Shown here piece after piece: positions 51,417 through 60,009 of a DNA stretch of 64,000 nt (position 1 is the first letter of the stretch; each line of letters starts with the position of its first letter). A model generated the notes under the pieces. The model was not told the origin of the DNA and made no database searches. It was given only the letters and a program-made list of their open reading frames with translations. A program made the translations under genes and the position numbers. This DNA is from an uncultured Prevotellaceae bacterium (GTDB lineage Bacteria > Bacteroidota > Bacteroidia > Bacteroidales > Bacteroidaceae): the NCBI GenBank assembly GCA_900316505.1, contig ONDH01000003.1, forward strand, positions 31,819 to 95,818. Direction: 5' to 3'.

Positions 51417-51584
51417 ATTTTGTTTTGGGAACCCCCAATTTGTTTTATGTATAGATGATTAATTCCATAACCGATGAATTTGTCTTGAACCACTAATTTA
51501 GTTGGCAACCCGATTTTTCAGTTAGTGATTCGGTGGTTATTCAGGTGAAATTTCGTTTGCGATTCTGTTGGGGATGATGGTTAT

Positions 51585-51613
51585 GAAAAAAGAGCCACAA
51601 TAAACTGTGACTC
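51585..51613 (-). terminator. Terminator downstream of tRNA-Arg
   Basis: On the minus strand GAGTCACA and TGTGGCTC form a stem (51606-51613 with 51592-51599, one G-T pair) followed by six T. It begins 12 bases after the tRNA gene. Confidence 0.75.
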
Positions 51614-51624
51614 CCCTGGCGATG

Positions 51625-51698
51625 TGACTCGGATGGGACTCAAACCCATGACCTGCAGAACCGGAATCTGACGCTCTATTCAACTGAGCTACCGAGCC
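51625..51698 (-). tRNA. tRNA-Arg (CCG)
   Basis: A 74-base cloverleaf on the minus strand. The acceptor stem GGCTCGG pairs with CCGAGTC (one G-T pair), the D arm is GCTC...GAGC, the anticodon loop TTCCGGT gives anticodon CCG (Arg, codon CGG), and the T arm ATGGG-TTTGAGT-CCCAT closes. The first pair of the anticodon stem (T-C) is a mismatch. CCA is not encoded. Confidence 0.85.
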
Positions 51699-51791
51699 AT
51701 TTATGTTGCATTTCGGTGGCAAAGTTAAGGATTTTTATCGAGATTATTCATTTTATTGGGGATTTTTGTTTGAATTTTGAATTTAATGTGT

Positions 51792-51799
51792 TACTTTTG
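51792..51799 (+). promoter_or_regulatory. -7 box upstream of the OmpA-like gene
   Basis: TACTTTTG, fitting TAnnTTTG. It argues that translation starts downstream of about 51805, not at the first open codons of the frame. Confidence 0.55.
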
Positions 51800-51902
51800 C
51801 AAGTATATCACGAAAAATCACGTAAGAATGATACCCCAAATGGTGCGAAAAGAACCTCAAAACATACAGAAAATGTCCCTTGCCAAGCGGGGAAATGCCT
51901 GC

Positions 51903-53090
51903 ATGGCTAGCAGCAATAGATGGACGAGATGGATAGCTATGATGTGTCTGTTAGTGTGTGTGCTGACGGCATCGGCTCAATTGTATAACGCCCCCAAGCA
52001 CAAGCATGGTGACTGGTACATCGGTGTGGGGGGCGGTTTCAGTCAGTCTTTGGCGGAAAATGCTGATGGAACAGACTTTATCTTCCACCAGTTGCCCTCT
52101 ATCGATGCCGTATTGGGACATAATTTCAACCCAGCCTTCGGTGTGCAGCTCAATGCGGGTCTCACCACGCAGGTGTCACGATGCAGCAAGGCGGCTGTCA
52201 ATGCGATGCCTGAGGTGTATGGCAACGGGCGTTATAACTACAAGTTCCTGTCAGCCACGCTGTCGGGCGTTGTCAACCTCACAAACATCTTTTTCGGCTA
52301 TAATGCCGACCGCCCTGTCTCGTGGGGTTTCACCTTTGGTGCAGGAGTCATCAAGACCTTCGGATTTGATGATAAGATAGCCAAGTGGAATGTGACGCCC
52401 AATGCTGAGAAACCTTACTATCCTGTGGATAAGAGCGGTGGTAATTACATCGTGGGTAATGCCGGCATGCAGATGGGCATCCGTCTGAGTGAGCCGTGGG
52501 ACATCCTTGTGGATTTGCGCATGAACGGCACCGACAACAAGTACAATGGTGCCTCTGATGGCAATAGCCTTGACTTCTATCTTGACCTGATGGTCAACTT
52601 TGTATATCACTTCAAGAATGGCAAGCAGCAGCTGCGTCGTTTCCGCACACCTCCGAAGGTGCCGTTTGTGGATCCCGTGTTGGTGGATCATACGCGTGAT
52701 TATCAGGAAACAGTGCGTTATGGAGAGGCGATGCACACCGAGATTCCGTTCTATGCTGGCTTCTACTATCTGAATGCTGCCACCACCAAGCGTGTGGAGC
52801 ATGTGGCGAAATTTCTCCGTTCCCATCCGCTGGTCAACCTGAACATCGTGGGGCATCCTGACATCATTCCCGACGAGGATGAGGAATACCACCGTGTGTT
52901 GGCAGAAAAGCGCGCAGAAGCAGTGCGTGAAGCCCTTGTGCTTACCTTCCACGTCGACCCTACACGTCTTCGCACTTCCTACGAAGACAAAGCCCTGCAG
53001 TCCTATAAGACCGTGCGTGAATGGGTGCCAGCTGTCAACTTCATCATGGAAGACCCTGGTGATGATATTCCGACATCTGACCATAAGTGA
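51903..53090 (+). CDS. Outer-membrane beta-barrel protein with OmpA-like C-terminal domain
   Basis: A 395-residue protein. Signal peptide near 1-26 (RWIAMMCLLVCVLTASAQ), then a beta-barrel region (WYIGVGGGFSQSL, FGVQLNAGLTTQV, LSGVVNLTNIFFGYN, FYLDLMVNFVYHF) to about residue 240. The C-terminal part (about 275-385) is OmpA-like: FYYLNAATTKRVEHVAKFLRSHPLVNLNIVGHPDIIPDEDEEYHRVLAEKRAEAVREAL, a peptidoglycan-binding fold. The start is uncertain: in-frame ATG codons at 51828 and 51873 would add a basic N-terminal extension. I prefer 51903 because it gives a normal signal peptide. Confidence 0.8.
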   Translation: MASSNRWTRWIAMMCLLVCVLTASAQLYNAPKHKHGDWYIGVGGGFSQSLAENADGTDFIFHQLPSIDAVLGHNFNPAFGVQLNAGLTTQVSRCSKAAVNAMPEVYGNGRYNYKFLSATLSGVVNLTNIFFGYNADRPVSWGFTFGAGVIKTFGFDDKIAKWNVTPNAEKPYYPVDKSGGNYIVGNAGMQMGIRLSEPWDILVDLRMNGTDNKYNGASDGNSLDFYLDLMVNFVYHFKNGKQQLRRFRTPPKVPFVDPVLVDHTRDYQETVRYGEAMHTEIPFYAGFYYLNAATTKRVEHVAKFLRSHPLVNLNIVGHPDIIPDEDEEYHRVLAEKRAEAVREALVLTFHVDPTRLRTSYEDKALQSYKTVREWVPAVNFIMEDPGDDIPTSDHK

Positions 53091-53104
53091 TTGGGGCTAT
53101 TTTT

Positions 53105-53168
53105 CATAATAATGCATAGTTCGTAATTCATAATGCATAATGCATAAGTTGGTGCATGATGCATTAAT
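53105..53168. repeat. ATAATGCATA-type repeats upstream of the DUF4468 gene
   Basis: Several units of the type TAATGCATA and TTCATAATGCATAATGCATA lie in this gap. A similar TTATGCATTAATTAAATTATG occurs at 58581-58602. No promoter box was recognised. Confidence 0.5.
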
Positions 53169-53219
53169 TTGAGATTAGATTTTAGAGAGGCTTTTATTGT
53201 GGAAAGCCACCGAAGAACA

Positions 53220-53954
53220 ATGAAGAAAATGATAATGATGGTTGTAGTGACCATCCTGACAATATGCGGCGCTGGGCATATGCACGCCCAAGTGATGAAA
53301 GCCGCCGATTTGGAGAAGTATGCCAGAGTGAGGTATGGGGAAAAGTGGCTTGATGCCGCCTTAAACCTTTCCAACGGGCTGAAACTTGACAAGAACGAGA
53401 GCCTGACGTATCAGCAGGTGATTGAGGCTCCAGGCAAATCGAAACAGGATTTGTATGTTGCCCTCAATTACTGGGCGACAGCGACATTTAAGGACAAGCA
53501 GGCCATCACACTGAACGATAAGGAAGCTGGCTGCATCATCATCTCCTCGACCATTGCAGGCATCGCTGAGCACATAGGTACGCTGAACAAGTATTCGGTG
53601 AGCATCACGCCAGTCATCCGTCTGGACATCAAAGAAGGACGCGTGAGGGTGACATACACGGTGCAGAACTACGACGTGTTGGCAGATGTGAGTGGTGGAT
53701 GGCTATCACCTACTGATTCGAACAAGAGCACCTATGGCGACTCAAAGCGCAAGAAGGATGACAAAACGAATGCCAACCTCTATGACGAGCAGTGGGAGAT
53801 TGCCAGACATTATCCTTTCGTGGAGAAAGACCCGCAAAAACGCACCTGTGCCAAGGCTTTGGTGATGACACATGCCTATTCGAATGCCATCATGGACAAG
53901 GTAGAAGAGGCTTTGAAACATGGCATCACAGGCACAGACGATGATGACTGGTGA
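53220..53954 (+). CDS. Exported DUF4468 family protein
   Basis: A 244-residue protein with signal peptide (MKKMIMMVVVTILTICGAGHMHAQ). The middle part (LTYQQVIEAPGKSKQDLYVALNYWATATFKDKQAITLNDKEAGCIIISST) and VSITPVIRLDIKEGRVRVTYTVQNYDV match the DUF4468 (TBP-like fold) domain found in exported Bacteroidetes proteins. The function is unknown. The ATG at 53220 is used because it directly precedes the signal peptide; an in-frame ATG 17 codons upstream gives an unlikely extension. Ends before the hairpin at 54091. Confidence 0.78.
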   Translation: MKKMIMMVVVTILTICGAGHMHAQVMKAADLEKYARVRYGEKWLDAALNLSNGLKLDKNESLTYQQVIEAPGKSKQDLYVALNYWATATFKDKQAITLNDKEAGCIIISSTIAGIAEHIGTLNKYSVSITPVIRLDIKEGRVRVTYTVQNYDVLADVSGGWLSPTDSNKSTYGDSKRKKDDKTNANLYDEQWEIARHYPFVEKDPQKRTCAKALVMTHAYSNAIMDKVEEALKHGITGTDDDDW

Positions 53955-54090
53955 TGGAGGGAAGGACTATGAATTGAGAGCTAAGAATTGAGAACCTTCA
54001 GCTCGGTGTCCTCTATCTTTGACGCTGAAGAGCGGCGTGTATTCCTTTAACACTAATCTCTTATGACCGATTTTGGTTAATTTGTCGCAA

Positions 54091-54136
54091 AACAAAAAGA
54101 ATCGGGGTTACGATGGTAACTCCGATTCTTTTTGTT
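54091..54136. terminator. Long hairpin between convergent genes
   Basis: AACAAAAAGAATCGG at 54091-54105 pairs with CCGATTCTTTTTGTT at 54122-54136, and the inner GTTAC/GTAAC extends it. It can terminate transcripts from both sides. Confidence 0.85.
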
Positions 54137-54157
54137 AGTGTTCAAAAAACGGTTCGA

Positions 54158-56578
54158 TTACTTCTTCATCAGTCGCAGGTAGTAGAGTCCTGGACACATG
54201 GTGTTAGGTGATGCGACGATGCGGAAGGTGAGTTGCGATTTGATGTTGCCTGTCTGAGGGTCGATGAGAAGGTCTTCTGGGATGGCGTATTCGACATTGA
54301 AGAAGCCTTGTTCGTCAGCACCTTGCATACGGGGCTGGATGGTGATGTCACCAATCTTCTCGTCATCGAGGAAGATGTTGGCAGTACGTCCACGATCGGA
54401 GGTGATGAACCGGAGCATGAGGGAGAGTTCGGTTTCGAGTCCCTTGTTGTCGATGACATACTGGATGAACTCGCCGTTCTTGGCATCGCGGTAGTTCTCG
54501 CCACGATAGCTGCCGCTTGTGGAGCCTGTTGAGAACTTGACTTCGTGACCTGCTTCGCTCTGCTGTTCGCCAGTTGCCACATAGTCGAGGGTGCGTGCCT
54601 GCAATGCCTGTTCTTCTGCATCACGGCGTCCCATATCGGAGTTTGCATAGTCTTCCTTAGTGCCTTGGAAGAAGTAGCAAGAGTAGCGTGAGTGCTGAAT
54701 GCTGTAGAAAGGTACGAGTGGCAGGGTGCCCTTGTCTGTAGAGAGCGTGAAGCTCAGTTTGCTGAGGTCTTTGGTTTGAATGTTGCTGAGCACCTCTGAG
54801 CGGTTGCCGATGAGGAGTGGGGCAGAGGAGAGGGGCTTGGCAGTGGAGCGTGCGCCAGGAGAGTGGTCCATACGTCCTTCGCCACCATATTCGTTGGGCA
54901 ATTGTGCCTCTGTCTCAGTGCGTGCACCGAGGAGGATAGGACCATACTTGAAGGCGATGTAGCTCTTATAGTCGGGGCATTCCTCGTAGCGAAGCTTCAT
55001 GGGGAGTTCCACAGTGACCACTTCGCCAGCCTTCCATTTCTTTGTCTGATAGGTGTAGGATGCCTTGCCGTCAGCGCTTGCCCATGATGGCTTACGGATG
55101 GCGAGAGTGAACTTGCCGCCCTTGGTGATGGTCAGTTTTGTCTTCTGCTCATAGGGGAAGCTGGTTTCCTGACGGATGCCGAACTTCTTGCTGTTGAGTT
55201 CGCTGGCTGTGAAGAGGTTCACGAAGAGCGTGTCGTTGGTGGCACTATGCGTGTAGATGAAGTGACCGTATTTCGAGTGGTTCTCCATACCTGTGCCGAC
55301 GCAGCACCACATGCCTTGGTTCACCTGAGAGTAGATGCGGTAAGAGAGTGGGCGCAGCGAGGTAAAATAGACGTAACCACCTGTTTCTGGGTCTTGTGTG
55401 GACATGATGTGGTTCCACATCGTAGCCTCGTAGAAGTCCGCATACTTGGCGTCATGGGTGTCGTCGAAGAGGTCTTCGGAGAGTTTCAGCATGTTGTTGG
55501 AGTTGCAAGACTCGGGACCCTCCATGTTGTTGATGTAGAGCTGTCCGTTCTGATGGTTCTGGAAGTGCTCGCTGATGGAGTTACCACCGATGCAGACAGT
55601 GCGGTTTTGTGCCACATCATCCCAGAAGTTCAGCACGGCGCTACGATAGTCGGTGAGGCTCTTGTCTTCTTGCCATGCACGTTCGAAACCGATGTACTTA
55701 GGAACCTGAGTGTTGGCGTGCTTGCCGTCGAGGAAGGTGGGGTTGAAGGTCTTCATGCCGTCAATCATCTGGCGGTGGCTGTACTTCTTAGCTGCATCGA
55801 GATATTTCTTGTCGCCAAAGATGGTGTAGGCATCCACCAAAGTTTCGTTCATGCCGCCATGTTCAGAGCCGAGCACCTGCTGCATCTGCTCGTCGGAGAT
55901 GTTGCTCACCACGTTCACGCTCCAATCGGAAAGACCGCGGAAGAGTTCCTTCGCCAACGGGCTCTTGGTGTAGAGATAAGCATCGCGAAGACCAGCCAAC
56001 ACCTTGTGCTGACAGTAGAAGGGCACCCATCCGCCTGAACGACGGAACTGCGTGATGTCGCCTGCATAAAGACCTGTCCAGATGTGATTGAGGGGTTGTC
56101 CACCAATGAAGCCTTTCAGCCCCTTCGTGTCGTCCTTATAGGCATCCTGACAATCCTTCATGATGTTGAGGCAATAATCCAGTTTCTCCTTCATGCGTGC
56201 TTTCATGCTGGCATCGTTAGTGGCTGCATAAGCCAAGGCAAGCGCGCTCACATAGTGACCACCCACGTGACCACTGAGGTCGAAACCTGCATCGCCACCC
56301 CAGTTGGGGAAGTTGGGATGCTTCTCTTCCCATCCGTTATATTTGGAAGAGGGGTTCTTCGAAAGACCTGCCTGACGGATGAACGGTGTCATGAGTCGGT
56401 CGGCATCATACTTCAGCAACAGCTCGTCGTTGGTTTCCATCATGGTCTTCATGGGACCATCGAGCAGCGTCACTTCGGAAAGGTCGAAGTGTTGTGGGTA
56501 GATTTCGCTTTGTGCAGTGGCTCTTTGTGCGCAAAGGAGCGACGATACCAAAGCGACAGATAAAATTTTCTTGTACAT
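54158..56578 (-). CDS. GH127 family beta-L-arabinofuranosidase-like glycosidase
   Basis: An 806-residue exported glycosidase. The signal peptide covers residues 1-22. The (α/α)6 catalytic domain of GH127 is recognised by GGHVGGHYVSALALAYA near 104-118, EGPESCNSNNM near 353-363 and QGMWCCVGTGMENHSKYGHF near 421-440. Glu356, Cys358 and Cys425-Cys426 correspond to Glu338, Cys340, Cys417 and Cys418, the zinc-cysteine site of the Bifidobacterium enzyme HypBA1. A C-terminal beta domain of about 150 residues (DUF6805-like) follows. It probably releases L-arabinofuranose from plant glycans. No susC/susD genes are near. Confidence 0.9.
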   Translation of the reverse strand: MYKKILSVALVSSLLCAQRATAQSEIYPQHFDLSEVTLLDGPMKTMMETNDELLLKYDADRLMTPFIRQAGLSKNPSSKYNGWEEKHPNFPNWGGDAGFDLSGHVGGHYVSALALAYAATNDASMKARMKEKLDYCLNIMKDCQDAYKDDTKGLKGFIGGQPLNHIWTGLYAGDITQFRRSGGWVPFYCQHKVLAGLRDAYLYTKSPLAKELFRGLSDWSVNVVSNISDEQMQQVLGSEHGGMNETLVDAYTIFGDKKYLDAAKKYSHRQMIDGMKTFNPTFLDGKHANTQVPKYIGFERAWQEDKSLTDYRSAVLNFWDDVAQNRTVCIGGNSISEHFQNHQNGQLYINNMEGPESCNSNNMLKLSEDLFDDTHDAKYADFYEATMWNHIMSTQDPETGGYVYFTSLRPLSYRIYSQVNQGMWCCVGTGMENHSKYGHFIYTHSATNDTLFVNLFTASELNSKKFGIRQETSFPYEQKTKLTITKGGKFTLAIRKPSWASADGKASYTYQTKKWKAGEVVTVELPMKLRYEECPDYKSYIAFKYGPILLGARTETEAQLPNEYGGEGRMDHSPGARSTAKPLSSAPLLIGNRSEVLSNIQTKDLSKLSFTLSTDKGTLPLVPFYSIQHSRYSCYFFQGTKEDYANSDMGRRDAEEQALQARTLDYVATGEQQSEAGHEVKFSTGSTSGSYRGENYRDAKNGEFIQYVIDNKGLETELSLMLRFITSDRGRTANIFLDDEKIGDITIQPRMQGADEQGFFNVEYAIPEDLLIDPQTGNIKSQLTFRIVASPNTMCPGLYYLRLMKK

Positions 56579-56613
56579 ATAAATTAAAGTTTTGATAGAT
56601 ATTATTCCTGTTG

Positions 56614-56621
56614 CAAAGGTA
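56614..56621 (-). promoter_or_regulatory. -7 box of the GH127 gene
   Basis: TACCTTTG on the minus strand, 36 bases before the GH127 start codon. No hybrid two-component regulator site was recognised. Confidence 0.6.
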
Positions 56622-56717
56622 CGGCTTTTATGCCGAATAATTTTGCAGTAGTGTTACATAATTTATGGCGGATGTAACATCGGTGTATGGAAATGGGCGC
56701 TGATAAAGGGATTTCAT

Positions 56718-56764
56718 GAAAAAGTGTAGCGCTGCTGCAATGAAGTAATTGCTACAGCGCTACA
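56718..56764 (-). terminator. Terminator after the lipoprotein gene
   Basis: TGTAGCGCTG at 56725-56734 pairs with CAGCGCTACA at 56755-56764, extended by GCAAT/ATTGC inside. On the minus strand it is followed by CTTTTTC. It lies 28 bases after the stop of the 56792 gene. Confidence 0.7.
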
Positions 56765-56791
56765 GTGTTACAGTTCTCCAAAAGGAATCAT

Positions 56792-57451
56792 TCAATTGAT
56801 GGCTTGCTTCATCAGGTTCTCCAAATCCGAATCAGTTTTTTGGTCTATTTCCGATTCTTTATAGAATTTGGTGAGCATAGTGGCAAACACCTTGTTGTTA
56901 TAGAGGAACACAAAATCGTAGTAGCCAGGTTCGACCTCCTCGGGATGAAGGTAGAAAGACCCCCAATGATAAGTTTCTTCCGCATCGGGATCTTTGTTCA
57001 GGTCACATGCCAGAACATAGTTGGGAGTTTCGTCGTTCAAGGAACCTTTCAGGTAGGCGCTTTGGTCGGCATTATGCTTGAACACCATCACCTTGATGCC
57101 AGTCTGTGCGTCTGATTGCGGGTGAAACTCTATCCACTCATTCAATTCAAAGACAGAGCGGATACCTTCTGCGGCAAATGGTTTATTGTTGAAATCTTCG
57201 CTGCCACAATGGTTGCCATTCAGACTCAAACCGGTCATGATGGGTTGCTCTCCCTCTTTGAGATTCACGAAATAGAGTTTACCGAGCACCATAGTGTCTG
57301 GCACCTGCGCAGTGGCATCCTCGCTGGCGAGGTTGTCGGCAAGATTGGTCTTTTCAGATTCGTTGCTTACATTGGCATTTGTACCATTGTTGCAGTTGGT
57401 TGTGAGTAACAGGGCAAGTGCTGCGGTAAAGAATAAAGCAATCTTTTTCAT
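56792..57451 (-). CDS. Lipoprotein of unknown function
   Basis: A 219-residue lipoprotein: signal MKKIALFFTAALALLLTTNC with lipobox LTTNC (Cys20), then an Asn/Ser/Thr-rich tether to about residue 50. The folded part (LGKLYFVNLKEGEQPIMTGLSLNGNHC, WIEFHPQSDAQTGIKVMVFKHN, HWGSFYLHPEEVEPGYYDFVFLYNNKVFATML) is beta-rich. No family is recognised. It is a single gene on the minus strand between the GH127 gene and tRNA-Gln and ends at its own terminator. Confidence 0.78.
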   Translation of the reverse strand: MKKIALFFTAALALLLTTNCNNGTNANVSNESEKTNLADNLASEDATAQVPDTMVLGKLYFVNLKEGEQPIMTGLSLNGNHCGSEDFNNKPFAAEGIRSVFELNEWIEFHPQSDAQTGIKVMVFKHNADQSAYLKGSLNDETPNYVLACDLNKDPDAEETYHWGSFYLHPEEVEPGYYDFVFLYNNKVFATMLTKFYKESEIDQKTDSDLENLMKQAIN

Positions 57452-57540
57452 AAATCAGTTTTTTTATAGGGTTAGTGAAATGATGTGTCATTTTCGGACA
57501 ATAAAGGCTTCAGATGTATGTCTGAAGCCTCTGTTGTTGG

Positions 57541-57612
57541 TTGGGATACCCGGGCTCGAACCAGGAATAACAGGACCAGAATCTGTTGTGTTGCCAATTA
57601 CACCATATCCCA
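57541..57612 (-). tRNA. tRNA-Gln (CTG)
   Basis: A 72-base cloverleaf on the minus strand. The acceptor stem TGGGATA pairs with TATCCCA, the anticodon arm ACAGA-TTCTGGT-CCTGT reads anticodon CTG (Gln, codon CAG), and the T arm contains GGTTCGAGCCC. The 5' TGGGATATGGTGTAATTGGC is typical of tRNA-Gln. CCA is not encoded. Confidence 0.9.
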
Positions 57613-57765
57613 ATTTTTCTTTCAGCAATGTTGGAAAGAGCGCCCCTCTTTCGAATTGCGATGCAAAGGTAGTGCTTTTCCGGAAACTGACAAAGGGTTT
57701 TGGTTTTTTTTTTCTCTGAAAGAACATTTTTCTCTTTTTGGAGGGAAAAAGCCACGGGAAATACG

Positions 57766-57773
57766 TACCTTTG
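57766..57773 (+). promoter_or_regulatory. -7 box of surE
   Basis: TACCTTTG, 20 bases before the surE ATG at 57794. A TTTTTG lies at 57735-57740, somewhat further upstream than the usual -33 spacing. Confidence 0.6.
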
Positions 57774-57793
57774 TGGGCAGAAAACTGAAAAAA

Positions 57794-58570
57794 ATGGATA
57801 AACTGATATTTATTAGCAATGATGACGGCTTTGAGGCTGAGGGCATCCGACAGTTGGCTGAGATGATGAGAGAATTGGGAGACGTGTTTGTGGTGGCTCC
57901 CGATGGCGGAAGGAGTGGCGCGAGCATGAGCATCAGCAGTCATAGCCCTGTGAGGAACACGTTCATCTGCCACGAGGAGGGGAGCGAAACAAGAGGAAGT
58001 TTGACGATGTGGGCTTGTACGGGCACACCAAACGACTGCACCAAGATGGCATTTGAGAAGTTGTTGCCGCGCCGTCCAGATTTGGTGTTGGGTGGCATCA
58101 ATCATGGCGACAACTGCGCTGTGAATGCCCACTATTCGGGCACGATGTCCATTGCGTTGGAGGGATGCATCAAGCATGTGCCTTCCATCGCCTTTTCGAG
58201 TGGAAGAACTGCCGAGGATGCCGATTTCACCTACATGAAGGAATATGTGATGCGGATTGTCAAGATGGTGCTGAAGGAAGGGTTGCCTTTGGAGGTGTGC
58301 CTGAATGTGAATGTGCCCGATGAAGTGCCGTTGAAGGGACTGAAAATCTGCAAGATGGGTATGGGTGACTGGCATGAAGAATGGCAGGAGAGAAGTCATC
58401 CGAGAGGGGGCAAGTATTATTGGATTGCAGGCTATTATGCACCTTATGACAAGCACGACGAAGAGAGTGACACGTGGGCGTATGAACATGGCTATGTGGC
58501 GGTGACTCCCTTGCAGTTGGACATGACGGCGTATGCGACGATGAAGAAATTGAGTGGGTTGATGGTGTAA
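57794..58570 (+). CDS. surE: 5'/3'-nucleotidase SurE
   Basis: SurE is a metal-dependent phosphatase for nucleoside 5' and 3' monophosphates. The 258-residue protein begins MDKLIFISNDDGFEAEGI with the metal-binding Asp pair at 9-10; FVVAPDGGRSGASMSI near 34-49, TGTPNDCTKMAF near 80 and LGGINHGDNCAVNAHYSGTMSIALEG near 98-123 are the other family blocks. The ATG at 57794 is chosen over far upstream in-frame starts, which would read through the tRNA gene and the promoter box at 57766. It lies 28 bases before lpxB, probably in one operon. Confidence 0.95.
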   Translation: MDKLIFISNDDGFEAEGIRQLAEMMRELGDVFVVAPDGGRSGASMSISSHSPVRNTFICHEEGSETRGSLTMWACTGTPNDCTKMAFEKLLPRRPDLVLGGINHGDNCAVNAHYSGTMSIALEGCIKHVPSIAFSSGRTAEDADFTYMKEYVMRIVKMVLKEGLPLEVCLNVNVPDEVPLKGLKICKMGMGDWHEEWQERSHPRGGKYYWIAGYYAPYDKHDEESDTWAYEHGYVAVTPLQLDMTAYATMKKLSGLMV

Positions 58571-58598
58571 GGGGTAGGAATTATGCATTAATTAAATT

Positions 58599-59711
58599 AT
58601 GCGATATTATTTGATAGCGGGAGAGGCTTCGGGCGATTTGCACGCTTCGAACCTGATGGCGGAACTGAAACGGCAGGATGCTGAGGCAGAGTTCCGTTTT
58701 TACGGCGGCGACAAGATGGCTGCCGTGGGAGGGGTGTTGGTGAAGCATTACCGTGAACTTGCCTATATGGGCTTCATTCCGGTGCTGGTGCATCTGCCTC
58801 AGATTCTGCGGAATATGCAGCAGTGTAAGTCGGACATTGAGGCATGGAAACCCGATGTGGTGATATTGGTGGATTATCCGGGCTTCAACCTTGACATAGC
58901 CAAATATGTGCACCAGAAGGGCATCTGCAAGGTGTTCTATTATATCAGCCCCAAGATTTGGGCATGGAAGGAGTATCGCATCAAGAATATCAGGAGAGAT
59001 GTGGATGAGTTGTTCTCCATTCTTCCGTTCGAGGTGAAGTGGTTTGATGACAGGGGATACAAGGTGCATTATGTGGGTAACCCGTGTGTGGATGCTGTGG
59101 AGCAGTGGAAGAACTGCGCAGAAGTGTGTGAGAAGAAGAAGCAGATTGCCATCCTTGCAGGGAGCAGAAAGCAGGAAATCAAGGATAACCTTCGGATGAT
59201 GCTGCAGTGTGCGGCGACGTTTGAGGGGTACAAGTTGGTGATTGCCGGTGCACCCAACATGGATGAGGCATATTATAAGAAGTATATACCTGAGGGGGTG
59301 GATGTGGAGATACGGTTCGGAGAGACCTATCAGGTGTTGAGCGAATCGGTGGCGGCATTGGTCACATCGGGTACCGCCACATTGGAAACGGCGATATTAC
59401 GGGTGCCGCAAGTGGTATGCTATGCCACACCGGTGGGAAAGTTCATCTCGTGGTTGAGGAGCAAGGTGTTGAAGGTGAAGTACATCTCGCTGGTGAACCT
59501 TATCGTGGATAGGGAGATTGTGCAGGAACTGGTTGCTGACCGTATGACGAAGGAGAACATCATCCAATGTTTGGGTGACATCTTGCCAGGAGGAAAAGCC
59601 CGTCAGCAGATGCTCGACGATTATGAGGAGATGAACCGCGTCTTGGGTGGTGCAGGTGCCAGCAGAAAAGCGGCAGAAGAGATGGAAAAGTGCATAAATT
59701 CTCAATTATAA
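58599..59711 (+). CDS. lpxB: Lipid-A-disaccharide synthase
   Basis: LpxB condenses lipid X with UDP-diacylglucosamine to the lipid A disaccharide; it is a GT19 glycosyltransferase at the inner membrane. The 370-residue protein starts MRYYLIAGEASGDLHASNLM, with DVVILVDYPGFNLDIAKY near 86-103, FYYISPKIWAWKEYRIKNIR near 112-131 and LVTSGTATLETAILRVPQVVCY near 252-273, all family blocks. It complements lpxD, lpxC and lpxA at 31.6-34.9 kb. The next small gene starts two bases after its stop. Confidence 0.95.
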   Translation: MRYYLIAGEASGDLHASNLMAELKRQDAEAEFRFYGGDKMAAVGGVLVKHYRELAYMGFIPVLVHLPQILRNMQQCKSDIEAWKPDVVILVDYPGFNLDIAKYVHQKGICKVFYYISPKIWAWKEYRIKNIRRDVDELFSILPFEVKWFDDRGYKVHYVGNPCVDAVEQWKNCAEVCEKKKQIAILAGSRKQEIKDNLRMMLQCAATFEGYKLVIAGAPNMDEAYYKKYIPEGVDVEIRFGETYQVLSESVAALVTSGTATLETAILRVPQVVCYATPVGKFISWLRSKVLKVKYISLVNLIVDREIVQELVADRMTKENIIQCLGDILPGGKARQQMLDDYEEMNRVLGGAGASRKAAEEMEKCINSQL

Positions 59712-59713
59712 AA

Positions 59714-59965
59714 ATGGAATACAAACCGGAATACACAAAGGAGGAGATTGACGAGATGGTGAACTGGTTCACCTCTCACACCTTCGAAAAGGAGATGGAC
59801 ATGGGACATGGTGTCTATATCTGCGATGTGGAGCAGGCAATAGCGCCGCTGATGCACATGGCCAAGACGCAGTATGAAAACAGGAACTATTCGGGTGCCA
59901 TTCATTTCCTCTCGCTGATCAGGGATGAATTGGTGAAACAAAACAAAGTGACAGGCGAGAAGTGA
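59714..59965 (+). CDS. Small conserved-looking protein downstream of lpxB
   Basis: An 83-residue protein, no signal peptide. MEYKPEYTKEEIDEMVNWFTSHTFEKEMDMGHGVYICDVEQAIAPLMHMAKTQ is helical and acidic, followed by YENRNYSGAIHFLSLIRDELVKQ, a TPR-like helix. No named family is recognised. It begins two bases after the lpxB stop, so translation is likely coupled. Its stop codon lies within the stem of the terminator at 59950-59984. Confidence 0.65.
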   Translation: MEYKPEYTKEEIDEMVNWFTSHTFEKEMDMGHGVYICDVEQAIAPLMHMAKTQYENRNYSGAIHFLSLIRDELVKQNKVTGEK

Positions 59966-59984
59966 TGTGCTTCCCGCCTGTTTT
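59950..59984 (+). terminator. Terminator of the surE-lpxB operon
   Basis: ACAGGCG at 59950-59956 pairs with CGCCTGT at 59974-59980, with GAAG/CTTC extending inside, followed by TTTTT. It overlaps the end of the 59714 gene. Confidence 0.8.
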
Positions 59985-60009
59985 TCTATGCTTGCTGATG
60001 AGGTTCTTT

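Noticed and set aside
57485..57793. N-terminal extension of surE
   Set aside because: The frame is open upstream but runs antisense through tRNA-Gln and the promoter box; SurE proteins begin directly before the NDDG motif.
57488..58588. 366-codon open frame on the minus strand across surE
   Set aside because: It covers surE and the tRNA-Gln gene, both clear features.
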